A DNA stretch of 64,000 nt from Bradyrhizobium sp. 1(2017) (lineage in GTDB: Bacteria > Pseudomonadota > Alphaproteobacteria > Rhizobiales > Xanthobacteraceae): positions 6,592,001-6,656,000 of the forward strand of contig NZ_CP050022.2 in the NCBI RefSeq assembly GCF_011602485.2, given 5' to 3'. Positions 23,464-32,020 of this stretch are shown here, piece by piece. The notes under the pieces are model-generated. The model saw only the letters and a list, made by a program, of their open reading frames with translations, had not been told where the DNA came from and did no database searches. The translations under genes were made by a program, and so were the position numbers. The stretch's first letter is position 1. Each line of letters starts with the position of its first letter.

Positions 23464-24344
23464 TTCTGCCCCAACACGCGATCGAGCGAGATGAAGCGGC
23501 TGACGACGAAGAAGATCGCGAGCACGCTGACGAGCAGCACGACCGCGACCGCGCTGGCCGCACCGAACTGGTTGTAGAGCTCGACATTGCGGCTCACCAG
23601 CATCGACACCATCACCGTGCGGCCGCCGCCGAGCAGTTCCGGCGTGATGTAGAAGCCGAGGCAGAGCACGAACACCATGGTGCAGCCCGCGAGCACGCCC
23701 GGCAGCGACAGCGGCAGGAACACGCGGAAGAATGTGAGCGACGGGCTCGCACCGAGGCTGGCGCCGGCCTGCATCAGGTCGGCCGGGATCTTCTGCATGG
23801 TCGCATAGAGCGGCAGCACCATGAACGGCAGCAGGATGTGCACGGTCGCGACCACCGTGCCGAACGTGTTGTGGACCAGCGCGAGCGGTTCCGAGATCAG
23901 GTCGAGATAGCGCAGGAACTGGTTGATCACGCCGCTGCGCTGCAGCAGCGCCAGCCAGGCATAGGCCCGCACCAGCACGCTGGTCCAGAACGGCAGCACC
24001 ACCAGCGACAGGATGAGGATGCTCCATCCCTTCGGCACCGAGTTGGCGAGATAGGCCACGGGATAGCCGAGCAGCAGCGCGATCAATGTGACCGCGAGGC
24101 TGATCTCGAAGGTCAGCGCGAAGCTGCGCCAATAGACGTCTTCGGTGAAGACGCGGCGATAATTTTCCAGCGTGAAGCCGTCATGATAGACCGATTGCCA
24201 GGCCAGCCAACCGACCGGCAGCACGATCAGCAGCAGAATGACGAGCAGCGCCGGCGACACCAGCGCCAGCATCAGGCCGTGCTCGCGGCGCTGATGCCTT
24301 TGCGATGGATCGGACACGGATGTCGTCAACGCCGCCTCGCTCAC
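23460..24344 (-). CDS. ABC transporter permease, PotB-like
   Basis: A 294-residue membrane protein with six predicted helices. The first is LALVSPALLVILLLIVLPVG, and the EAA loop is GASLGASPSLTFFRVFLPLS. The GTG at 24344 overlaps the stop of the binding-protein gene (GTGA), matching the overlap style of the rest of the operon; a longer ATG frame would run deep into the upstream gene. It pairs with the PotC-like permease to form the transmembrane channel. Confidence 0.92.
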   Translation of the reverse strand: MSEAALTTSVSDPSQRHQRREHGLMLALVSPALLVILLLIVLPVGWLAWQSVYHDGFTLENYRRVFTEDVYWRSFALTFEISLAVTLIALLLGYPVAYLANSVPKGWSILILSLVVLPFWTSVLVRAYAWLALLQRSGVINQFLRYLDLISEPLALVHNTFGTVVATVHILLPFMVLPLYATMQKIPADLMQAGASLGASPSLTFFRVFLPLSLPGVLAGCTMVFVLCLGFYITPELLGGGRTVMVSMLVSRNVELYNQFGAASAVAVVLLVSVLAIFFVVSRFISLDRVLGQK

Positions 24345-25387
24345 TTCTGCATGAAGGACGCCCAGCGCTTCTCGGCGGCCTCGCCGGCCGGCGAGGACCA
24401 CCAGGCATAGGACATCAGCGCTTGCTTGGCCGCATTGGACGGCTCGCTCGGCAACTGCGCCGCGCGCTCGGGCTTGATCACGCTGGTCTCGAACGCCTTA
24501 GGGTTGCCGGGGCCGTAGTCGATGTGGAGCGGCAGATTGGCCTGGTGGACGGGATCGACGGCCTCGTTGACGAATTTAATCGCGGTCGCGAGATTCGGCG
24601 CGCCCTTGAGGATGCAAAGCGAGGTGCTTTGCAGGATGCCCTGATTGTAGGTGAAGGCCACCTTGGCGCCTTCCTTGGCCACGGCGCTGACGCGGCCGTT
24701 CCAGGCCATCTCCATGTCGACCTCGCCGTCATTGAGCAGTTGTGCCGACTGCGCGCCCGAGGTCCACCACACCGTGATGTGCGGCTTGATCTCTTCCAGC
24801 TTCTTGAAGGCACGGTCGACGTCGAGCGGATAGAGCTTGTCATGCGCAACACCGTCGGCCATCAGCGCGGCCTCGAGCGTTGCGATCGGGTGGTTGCGCA
24901 GCGCGCGACGCCCGGGGAATTTCTTGACGTCCCAGAAATCGGCCCAGCTGTTCGGCGCGTCCTTCGGGAACGTCTTCTGGCTGTAGGCGAGCACGCTGGA
25001 ATAGAACTCGTAGGACACCGAATAGGGGCTGCGATAAGCCTCGGGCATCGCCGCGGCGTTCGGGATTTTCGAGAAGTCGAGCTTCTCGATCAGCCCCTGC
25101 TCGCCACCGCGCAGACAATAGCCGGTCGGGGTGTCCACGACGTCCCAGATCGGCTTGCCGCTGCCGACCTGCGTCTTGATCGCGGGCCAGGCATCAGGGA
25201 TGGAATCCTGATTGATGGTGATGCCGAGCTTCTTGGCGGAGGGATCGAGGATCGCGACCGTCTGCGCCTGCTGATAGGCGCCGCCTTGCGAGACGAAGGT
25301 GATCTGCTCGGCGGCGTTCGCCGCGGTGCTCAATCCGATTGCGCCCAGCAGCGCGCAGCCCAATCCAAAATTCTGCTTCATCGTCAT
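24341..25387 (-). CDS. extracellular solute-binding protein, polyamine type (PotD-like)
   Basis: A 348-residue periplasmic protein. Signal peptide MKQNFGLGCALLGAIGLSTAANAA, then EQITFVSQGGAYQQAQ, the start seen in spermidine/putrescine and related binding proteins. Core segments include KPIWDVVDTPTGYCLRGG and ITVWWTSGAQSAQLLNDGEVD, which fits the family. Two ATGs lie in a row (MTMKQ); a strong GGAGGAGGTGAGG precedes them. It brings substrate to the two downstream permeases. Confidence 0.92.
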   Translation of the reverse strand: MTMKQNFGLGCALLGAIGLSTAANAAEQITFVSQGGAYQQAQTVAILDPSAKKLGITINQDSIPDAWPAIKTQVGSGKPIWDVVDTPTGYCLRGGEQGLIEKLDFSKIPNAAAMPEAYRSPYSVSYEFYSSVLAYSQKTFPKDAPNSWADFWDVKKFPGRRALRNHPIATLEAALMADGVAHDKLYPLDVDRAFKKLEEIKPHITVWWTSGAQSAQLLNDGEVDMEMAWNGRVSAVAKEGAKVAFTYNQGILQSTSLCILKGAPNLATAIKFVNEAVDPVHQANLPLHIDYGPGNPKAFETSVIKPERAAQLPSEPSNAAKQALMSYAWWSSPAGEAAEKRWASFMQK

Positions 25388-25409
25388 CCTCACCTCCTCC
25401 AAATAGATC

Positions 25410-26717
25410 TCACTGACCGATCGCATCGAGAAACTGGTACCAGCCGGCGACCATGCGCACCGCGGGCTCGCGCAGCGGATAGAACGGAATCGTCTTCATG
25501 CGCCTGACATCGAGCAGGCCGACCTCAGGCGTCTCGCCGCGCACGAAGGCGGCGAGATAGCGGCCCATCAGGCTCGACATTGCAACGCCGGCGCCGTTGT
25601 AGCCGAGCGAGACCAGCGTGCGGTCGTCGAGCCGGCCGATATGCGGCACCGAGTCCATCGTCATCGCGACGAGGCCCGACCATTTGTATTCGAGCGGGAT
25701 TTCAGCGAGATCGGGGAAGATGCCGACCATCGCCTTGCGCAAGGCGTCGAAGGCGGCTTCCGAGTCCTGCTTGCCGAAAGCGCCGCGGCCGCCAAAAATC
25801 ACGCGGTTGTCGACCATGCGGAACCAGCGCATCATGCGCTTGGTCTCGGTATAGGTGCGCCCGGTCGGCATCAACTTTCCGGCGAGATTGCGCGGCAGTT
25901 TTTCCGTCGCGACGATGGCGCTGCGGAACGGGATCAACGTGCGCTGCATCTGCGCGGTCGCGCCGGTGAGATCCGAATAGCTGTTGGTGGCGATGATCGC
26001 CTGCTTGGCCCGCACCGCGCCCCGCGGCGTCTCGGCGATGATGCCGCCGGTCTCGCGCCTGAGCTTGACAACCGGCGACTCCTGAAAGATCGGAACGCCG
26101 CGGCCCGCCACGCCATTGGCCAGGCCGCGCAGATAGTTCAACGGATGGATGCCACCCGAACCCGGATTGAGCACACCGCCGACGAAGATGTCGGAACCGG
26201 TCTCGTCGCGCACGCCGTTCTTGTCGAGAATGCGGACTTCTGCGGAGCCCATCTCGCGCGTCATCCAGTTGGCTTCGTCAATCGCCGCCTTCAGCGTCGT
26301 CTCATTGTGCGCGGCCTTGACCTGGCCGGTGCGCGTGAGGTTCGCGCTGGTGATGCCGAATTCGGAGACGAGCTCCTCAACCATGTCGGTCGATTCATGT
26401 GCGATCTCGTACATGCGCCGGGCCATGGCGCGGCCGTGCGCGGCATCGATCTCGCGGAACGAAAGGCGGAACTTTGCGGTGATCACGCCGCCATTGCGGC
26501 CGCTCGCGCCCCAGCCGGGGCGGTTGGCCTCGAGCACGACCGGCGACAGGCCGTCCTTGGCGATGTGATGCGCGGCCGAGAGCCCGGTGTAGCCCGCACC
26601 TATGATCACCACATCCGCCTGATGCTCGCCCGACAGCACGGGACAATCGCGCGCCGGCTCCGCCGTGGCAGCCCACAGCGAGTTGGCCGATGGCAGCGCG
26701 CTCCAGTCCCGTGTCAT
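25410..26717 (-). CDS. FAD-dependent oxidoreductase, gamma-glutamylputrescine oxidase-like (PuuB type)
   Basis: 435 residues of the DAO superfamily. N-terminal VVIIGAGYTGLSAAHHIAKDG near residue 36, ANRPGWGASGRNGGVITAKF with the SGRNGG signature of PuuB-like enzymes, and the C-terminal GLVAMTMDSVPHIGRLDD and LGYNGAGVAMSSLMGRY. Such enzymes oxidise amines or amino acids to imines, releasing ammonia or amine and H2O2. Its place between a polyamine-type binding protein and a dehalogenase suggests it handles the imported substrate. Start 26717 gives MTRDWSALPSANSLW, a typical family N-terminus. Confidence 0.9.
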   Translation of the reverse strand: MTRDWSALPSANSLWAATAEPARDCPVLSGEHQADVVIIGAGYTGLSAAHHIAKDGLSPVVLEANRPGWGASGRNGGVITAKFRLSFREIDAAHGRAMARRMYEIAHESTDMVEELVSEFGITSANLTRTGQVKAAHNETTLKAAIDEANWMTREMGSAEVRILDKNGVRDETGSDIFVGGVLNPGSGGIHPLNYLRGLANGVAGRGVPIFQESPVVKLRRETGGIIAETPRGAVRAKQAIIATNSYSDLTGATAQMQRTLIPFRSAIVATEKLPRNLAGKLMPTGRTYTETKRMMRWFRMVDNRVIFGGRGAFGKQDSEAAFDALRKAMVGIFPDLAEIPLEYKWSGLVAMTMDSVPHIGRLDDRTLVSLGYNGAGVAMSSLMGRYLAAFVRGETPEVGLLDVRRMKTIPFYPLREPAVRMVAGWYQFLDAIGQ

Positions 26718-26733
26718 GCCCGCGCTCACGAAT

Positions 26734-27450
26734 TTACGCCGCCGGCCCGATCGCCGCGTCGGCAAGCGCCTTCAGCGTCGGGAAATGGAAGTCCGGCTTG
26801 GTCAGCGTCTCCACGGCCGGCGTGCCGCCGAAACCGGCGATGCCCTGGCGGCGCTCGATCCAGCACACCTTGTAGCCGAGCTTCCGCGCGATCCCGATGT
26901 CGTGATACTGGCTCTGCGCGACGTGCAGGATGTCGGACTGCTTGTAGCCGAAAGCGGACTGACGGCCCTTGTTATAGGCGAAGAATTCCGGATTGGGCTT
27001 GGCCACGCCGGTGTCGTCGGCGCAGACCGTGTCGTCGAAGGGATTGCCGAGCGCATGCGCGTAGCAGGACAGCGCGACGCGATCGGCATTGGTCATCGCC
27101 ACCAGCCGGAATCTCGTGCGCAGGCGCTTGAGCGCTTCGACCGAATCCGCGAACGGCCCCCAGCGCAGCACCGAGAGCTGGAACATCTCGCAGGCCGCAT
27201 CGTCGGCGGGCAGCCCGAGCTCGTTGGCGAGATGGCGATAGACGTGGAACATCGCCTCGCTGGAGCGCTCATAGTGCTTGTCGCGGCCGCGCTTGTAGGG
27301 CTCGAAGATCTGGTCGTCGCTGAGCTCGGCTGGCGTCTTGCCCGAGATCTTGCGCACCGCGGAGATCACGCCGGTCTCGAAATCGATCAAGGTGCCGACG
27401 ACGTCGAAGGTGAGAACCTTGAAGTTGCTGTACGCGGCTTGGGTCGACAT
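26734..27450 (-). CDS. HAD-family hydrolase, haloacid dehalogenase type II-like
   Basis: 238 residues. Motif I is LTFDVVGTLIDF with the nucleophilic Asp at residue 16, motif II AMTNAD, motif III lysine in GVAKPNPEFF and motif IV in HVAQSQYHDIG. The layout resembles L-2-haloacid dehalogenases, which replace halogen at C2 by hydroxyl, but many such proteins are phosphatases. The position between the ATPase and the oxidase genes of one transport operon suggests action on the imported compound or a by-product. Dehalogenation is not proven. Confidence 0.88.
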   Translation of the reverse strand: MSTQAAYSNFKVLTFDVVGTLIDFETGVISAVRKISGKTPAELSDDQIFEPYKRGRDKHYERSSEAMFHVYRHLANELGLPADDAACEMFQLSVLRWGPFADSVEALKRLRTRFRLVAMTNADRVALSCYAHALGNPFDDTVCADDTGVAKPNPEFFAYNKGRQSAFGYKQSDILHVAQSQYHDIGIARKLGYKVCWIERRQGIAGFGGTPAVETLTKPDFHFPTLKALADAAIGPAA

Positions 27451-27485
27451 GTCAGTTTCTTCTCTCGGTTGGACAAGGCTTGAGT

Positions 27486-28613
27486 TCAGTCCACCCTGGG
27501 CACGACGATGGTGTCCTCGGGGTGAAGGGTGACGGTGAGGCTGCCGCCGAGCGGCGGGATGCGGCCATAGGCCTGGTGGTAGCTCGGCTGGCGCAGGCTG
27601 AGCGCGATGCCGTCGGACAGCGCCAGGAAGATGCGCAGGCTCTCGCCCTGATAGACGATGTCGGTGACCGTCCCGGTCAGCCGGTTGCAGGCGGCATCCT
27701 GCGCGCCATCGTCGATCAGAACCTTCTCGCTGTGCACGGCGAGCATGAGGGCGTCGCCGTCGGGAATGGCGCGGGCACTGCGCAGCAGCGCATTGCCGAG
27801 CGAGACGCTGGAGGCATCGACGCGGCGAACGGGCAGCATCGTCGCCTCGCCGATGAAGCTCGCCACGAAGGAATCCGCGGGATGATCGTGCAGCCGCTCG
27901 GGCGCGTCGATCTGGATCAGCCGGCCGTCCTTCATCACCGCGACGCGATCGCTCATGGTCAGCGCCTCGCGCTGGTCATGGGTGACGTAGATGATGGTGG
28001 CGCCGATGCGCCGGTGCAGCGCGCGGAGCTCGATCTGCATGGATTCGCGCAGCTGCTTGTCGAGCGCGGAGAGCGGCTCGTCCATGAGGATCAGGCGCGG
28101 CTCGAAGATCATGGCCCGCGCCAGCGCCACGCGCTGGCGCTGGCCGCCCGAGAGCTGGGCAATGCCGCGCTCCTCATAGCCGCCAAGGCCGACCATCGAG
28201 AGCGACGCGCGTACCTTGTCAGGCCAGCCCGCCTTTGGCAGGCGGCGGGCACGCAACGGGAAGGCGACGTTCTCGCCGACGCTCATATGCGGGAACAGCG
28301 CATAGTTCTGGAAGACGACGCCGATGTCGCGCTTGTGCGGCGGCATGTAGGTAACGTCGCGGCCGCCGAAGAGAATTGTCCCTGTCGTCGGCAGAATAAA
28401 GCCGCCGAGAATGCCGAGCAGTGTGGTCTTGCCGGAGCCTGACGGGCCGAGCAGCGAAACGAACTCGCCGGCGCCGACATTGAGGGAGACGTCGTCGAGA
28501 GCGCGAACGGCGCCATACGCCTTGCTCGCGGACCTGATCTCGACGCTTTCCGCTCGTTTGTCCAACGATCGACCTCGCCTCTCCCTGGAATGGCGTGCCT
28601 CACTGCGCGCCAT
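27486..28613 (-). CDS. ABC transporter ATP-binding protein, PotA-like
   Basis: A 375-residue ATPase. Walker A LLGPSGSGKTTLL, Q-loop region, signature LSGGQRQRVALARAM, Walker B RLILMDEPLSALD and switch histidine in IYVTHDQREAL. The C-terminal part (about residues 260-375) is a TOBE-like domain ending DTIVVPRVD. It powers the two downstream permeases. The ATG at 28613 is weakly supported; a TTG at 28562 preceded by GAGGCGAGG would remove about 17 basic residues and is a good alternative start. First gene of the operon and divergent from the LysR gene. Confidence 0.93.
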   Translation of the reverse strand: MARSEARHSRERRGRSLDKRAESVEIRSASKAYGAVRALDDVSLNVGAGEFVSLLGPSGSGKTTLLGILGGFILPTTGTILFGGRDVTYMPPHKRDIGVVFQNYALFPHMSVGENVAFPLRARRLPKAGWPDKVRASLSMVGLGGYEERGIAQLSGGQRQRVALARAMIFEPRLILMDEPLSALDKQLRESMQIELRALHRRIGATIIYVTHDQREALTMSDRVAVMKDGRLIQIDAPERLHDHPADSFVASFIGEATMLPVRRVDASSVSLGNALLRSARAIPDGDALMLAVHSEKVLIDDGAQDAACNRLTGTVTDIVYQGESLRIFLALSDGIALSLRQPSYHQAYGRIPPLGGSLTVTLHPEDTIVVPRVD

Positions 28614-28702
28614 AAGCCTGCTTTATAGACAGGGAAACTGACGCACTTACGGTCGAAGCGTGCATCGCACCATCTCTTCTCTCGCAAGCCCTGTCTTTAG
28701 GC

Positions 28703-28779
28703 TGTCATGCCAATGACAACAGACTTGGCAAAACCCGGCAATTGCCAAATTCTCACCGGCCTCATAACATGACGTTATG
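28703..28779. promoter_or_regulatory. divergent control region with three inverted repeats
   Basis: Between the PotA-like and LysR genes: TGTCAT-N4-ATGACA (28703-28718), TTGGCA to TGCCAA (28725-28748) with GGCAATTGCC at its right side, and CATAAC-N5-GTTATG (28763-28779). The last holds TAAC-N5-GTTA, a T-N11-A LysR box, and overlaps the LysR start codon at 28777. This is the expected layout for autoregulation plus control of the divergent operon. Confidence 0.5.
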
Positions 28780-29715
28780 CCCGAGCTGCGCCGCATGCTG
28801 CCGTCCAGCAACGCCCTCTTCGTCTTCGACGCGGCGGCGCGCAATGGCAGCTTCACGGCGGCCGCCGCCGAACTGAACGTCACCCAGCCGGCGGTGAGCC
28901 GCATGCTCGGCCAGTTCGAGGAGCATCTCGGCGTCCGCCTGTTCGACCGCAAGGCCGGCCGCGCGGTGCTCACCGAGGATGGCGAGTTGCTCTATCGCCG
29001 CGTGCTCGAGGGCTTTCGCAGCATCGAGAATGGCCTCATCGAGATCGAGCGGCGCCGCAAGGGCACCGAGACGGTGACGCTGTCGGTCTCCTCCGCCTTC
29101 ACGACGCATTGGCTGATGCCACGCATCGACAAGCTCCAGAAGCAATTTCCGCAAATCGATCTGCGCTTCCAGCTCATCTCCGGCGCCCTGCGCGGGCCGG
29201 TGGAGAATGTCGATCTCGGCATGCGCTTCCGCGACCGCGACGAGCCGTCGTCCGGCGGCACGCTGATCATGAAGGAAGTCATGCTGCCGATGTGCAGCCC
29301 CGGCTATCTCGGCGAGACCGATCCTACCGAAGGCAACACCATCATCCGCCTCGCCGAGACGCCGGGCGACTGGGCCGCCGATTACGCATCGCTCCTCACC
29401 GGACGCCGCGGCGCCGCCAAGGGCTTGAGCTTCACCGACTACGCCGTCGTAGTGCAGGCCGCGCTGCTCGGCCAGGGCATCGCCCTCGGCTGGCTGACCG
29501 TTGCCTCGCACTGGCTCCTCACCGGCGCACTGGTGCCGGCCTCCGACAGGCTCACCACCACACGGCGCCTCTGTGAATTCCTGCCGCCGCGCAACCGCCC
29601 GATGCGCCCCATCGCGGCCGAGATCCGCGACTGGATCATCGCGCAGATGCGGAGCGAGATCGGCGCGATCGACCGGCTCTACCCGAAGCTCGGCGCGATG
29701 GCGGCGTGCTATTGA
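28777..29715 (+). CDS. LysR-family transcriptional regulator, GcvA-like
   Basis: 312 residues. N-terminal helix-turn-helix in FDAAARNGSFTAAAAELNVT and QPAVSRMLGQFEEHLGVRLF, followed by an effector domain (VTLSVSSAFTTHWLMPRIDK). The GcvA-type look and the divergence from the PotA-like gene suggest that it activates the polyamine-type operon when substrate is present. The ATG at 28777 sits inside a palindrome that is a probable binding site. Confidence 0.93.
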   Translation: MPELRRMLPSSNALFVFDAAARNGSFTAAAAELNVTQPAVSRMLGQFEEHLGVRLFDRKAGRAVLTEDGELLYRRVLEGFRSIENGLIEIERRRKGTETVTLSVSSAFTTHWLMPRIDKLQKQFPQIDLRFQLISGALRGPVENVDLGMRFRDRDEPSSGGTLIMKEVMLPMCSPGYLGETDPTEGNTIIRLAETPGDWAADYASLLTGRRGAAKGLSFTDYAVVVQAALLGQGIALGWLTVASHWLLTGALVPASDRLTTTRRLCEFLPPRNRPMRPIAAEIRDWIIAQMRSEIGAIDRLYPKLGAMAACY

Positions 29716-29764
29716 GCACGGAGCAAACTTCACGAGAAGTCGTCATGCTCGACTTGTCCCGCAT

Positions 29765-30955
29765 CTATCGATGCCCGATCGCGCGGATCGCGCCGCGCAG
29801 TTCGGCAAGGCCGCGCAGGCGGCCGATCGCGGTATAGCCGGGATTGGTGCGCTTGGTCGCGGCGAGATCGTCGAGCATGCGGTGGCCGTGATCGGGGCGG
29901 AACACGATCCTCCTGTCCGGCGAACGCCTGGCGTTCTCCTTCAAGAGCGCCTTGAGCACCGCGACCATGTCGACATCGCCGTCGAGATGATCGGATTCGT
30001 AGAACGACAGGCCATCGGCCTCGCGCTTGGTGGCGCGCAGATGGGCAAAGGCGATACGCGGGCCGAAGCGCTCGGCCATGTCAGGAAGATCATTCTCCGC
30101 GCGCACGCCGAGCGAGCCCGTGCACAGGCAGATGCCGTTCGCCTTCGACGGCACGGCGTCGAACAGCGCCTGATAATCGTCCGCGCTGGAGGCAATCCGC
30201 GGCAGGCCGAACAGCGGCCGCGGCGGATCGTCCGGATGCAGCGTCAGTGAGACACCGAGCTGCTCGGCCACAGGCGCGACACGGCCCAAAAACTCGGCGA
30301 GATGCTGCCGCAGGATTTTTGGCGTGATGTCGCGATAGGTCTCCAGCCGGTCGCGGAATTGCGGGATCGTCATCGGCTCGGTGGTCGAGCCCGGGAGCGC
30401 GCTGGCGATCACCATGATGAGGTAATCGATGTCGGCCTGGCTCATCTTCTCGAACAGCGCTTTCGCGCGCGCCTGCGCTTCCGGCGAATACTCCTGAAGC
30501 GCAGCGAGGCGCTTCAGGATATGCAGTTCGAACGCGGCGAAGCGGTCCTGGTCGAAGCGCATGGCGCGGGCGCCGTTCGGCAGCTCCCATTCGAGGTCGG
30601 TGCGGCACCAGTCGACGACAGGCATGAAATTGTAGCAGATGATCCTGATGCCGGACGCGGCGACCGCTTCCAGGCTCGCGATCCACGCCTCGATCGACTT
30701 CGTCGCCTTGGCCCCCAGACGCTTGACGTCGTCGGGGATCGGAATCGATTCCACCACCGACCAGGTCAGCTTCGAGCGGCCGGGCTGGCCGTTCTCGATG
30801 AAGTTCTTGCGTTCCTCGACCGCCTTGCGCGTCCAGGCTTCTCCGATCGGCACCTGATGCAGCGCCGAGACGATGTCCGTCGCCCCGGCCTGCCTGACAT
30901 CGTCGAGCGAGACCGGATCATCCGGTCCGTACCAGCGCCATCCCTCGAGCATCAT
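29765..30955 (-). CDS. uxuA: D-mannonate dehydratase
   Basis: Converts D-mannonate to 2-keto-3-deoxygluconate in hexuronate breakdown; metal dependent and cytosolic. The 396-residue length is typical. Conserved parts are EGWRWYGPDDPVSLDDVRQAG at the start, ICYNFMPVVDWCRTDLEW, the metal-site stretch LHPDDPPRPLFGLPRI, and FRPDHGHRMLDD. It follows the idonate-type dehydrogenase by 15 bases in the same minus-strand operon as the TRAP transporter, with uxuB on the opposite side of the regulator. ATGATG at the start allows either Met. Confidence 0.97.
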   Translation of the reverse strand: MMLEGWRWYGPDDPVSLDDVRQAGATDIVSALHQVPIGEAWTRKAVEERKNFIENGQPGRSKLTWSVVESIPIPDDVKRLGAKATKSIEAWIASLEAVAASGIRIICYNFMPVVDWCRTDLEWELPNGARAMRFDQDRFAAFELHILKRLAALQEYSPEAQARAKALFEKMSQADIDYLIMVIASALPGSTTEPMTIPQFRDRLETYRDITPKILRQHLAEFLGRVAPVAEQLGVSLTLHPDDPPRPLFGLPRIASSADDYQALFDAVPSKANGICLCTGSLGVRAENDLPDMAERFGPRIAFAHLRATKREADGLSFYESDHLDGDVDMVAVLKALLKENARRSPDRRIVFRPDHGHRMLDDLAATKRTNPGYTAIGRLRGLAELRGAIRAIGHR

Positions 30956-30970
30956 CGAAAATCTCCCGGG

Positions 30971-32020
30971 TCAGTTCGCGGTCAGCACGACCTTGACGCT
31001 CTGCGAGCGGTCGAGCGCCAGCCGCAGCGCATCGGGCGCGGCCGACAGCGGCCGCTCGGCGGTCACCAGCGACAGCACGTCGACGCTGCCGTCGGCGATC
31101 AGTTCCACCGCATTCATGAACTCGAACCCGAACCGGAACGAGCCGCGCAGGTCGATCTCCTTGGCCATCACCGCGTTCGACGGCGTCGGGATCTGCCCAC
31201 CCGGCAGATTGCCGATCTGCACCACGACGCCGCCGCGCCTGACGATGCCGATGGCGCTGGCAAGGCCCGCGGCCGTCCCGGAGACCTCGAACGCGACGTC
31301 GTAGGGGCGCGAAGCGGCCTGCGCCTTCAGGCCCTCCTCCCCGCCCGCGACGTTCTCGACGTGAGAGGCGCCGAGCCGGGTTGCGAAGGCCAGAGGCGCC
31401 GGCGCGATGTCGGCCACCGTGACGTCGGCCATGCCGGCACGGTGCGCGGCGAGCATAGTCAAAAGCCCGATCGGGCCGGCGCCGAAGATGATGCCGCGCT
31501 TGCCCTCGATGTTGCCCGCGCGCGCAACCGCGTGCAGGCAGACTGCGAGCGGCTCGGCCAGCGCTGCGGCCTGATAGGAGACGTGATCGGGAATCTTCAC
31601 GCATTGCGCAGGGATCGCGTCGAAGTAGTTGGCGAAGCCGCCCTGCATGTGCGGTGTCTTCGAAGCCGAGCCCATGAAATAGATGTTCTCGCAGAGGTTC
31701 GGCCGGCCTTCGCGGCATGCGACGCAATGGCCGCACCAGCGCGACGGGTTGACCGCGACGCGGTCGCCGACCTTCAGGTTCGCAGCAGCCCCTCCGATCT
31801 CCACGACCTCGCCGGAAATCTCATGGCCAAGCACCAGCGGCGACTTCACCACGAAATCGCCGGTGCGCGCATGGCGGAAATAGTGCATGTCCGAGCCGCA
31901 GATCCCGCCCGCGCCGAAGCGGACGCGCACCATGCCGTCTGCGAGCTTGCCGAGCGGATGCTCGACCATGCGCAAATCTTCGGGACCAAACAGGGTTGCG
32001 GCGAGAGCAGTAGAGGTCAT
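30971..32020 (-). CDS. zinc-dependent alcohol dehydrogenase, L-idonate 5-dehydrogenase-like
   Basis: A 349-residue medium-chain dehydrogenase. Catalytic zinc ligands in GGICGSDMHYF and LGHEISGEV, structural zinc cysteines in CGHCVACREGRPNLC, and NAD(P) fold IIFGAGPIGLLTMLAA. Closest in style to idonate 5-dehydrogenases, which interconvert L-idonate and 5-ketogluconate. Another sugar-acid substrate is possible. Its ATG overlaps the stop of the TRAP large permease (ATGA), so import and oxidation are linked. Confidence 0.9.
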   Translation of the reverse strand: MTSTALAATLFGPEDLRMVEHPLGKLADGMVRVRFGAGGICGSDMHYFRHARTGDFVVKSPLVLGHEISGEVVEIGGAAANLKVGDRVAVNPSRWCGHCVACREGRPNLCENIYFMGSASKTPHMQGGFANYFDAIPAQCVKIPDHVSYQAAALAEPLAVCLHAVARAGNIEGKRGIIFGAGPIGLLTMLAAHRAGMADVTVADIAPAPLAFATRLGASHVENVAGGEEGLKAQAASRPYDVAFEVSGTAAGLASAIGIVRRGGVVVQIGNLPGGQIPTPSNAVMAKEIDLRGSFRFGFEFMNAVELIADGSVDVLSLVTAERPLSAAPDALRLALDRSQSVKVVLTAN

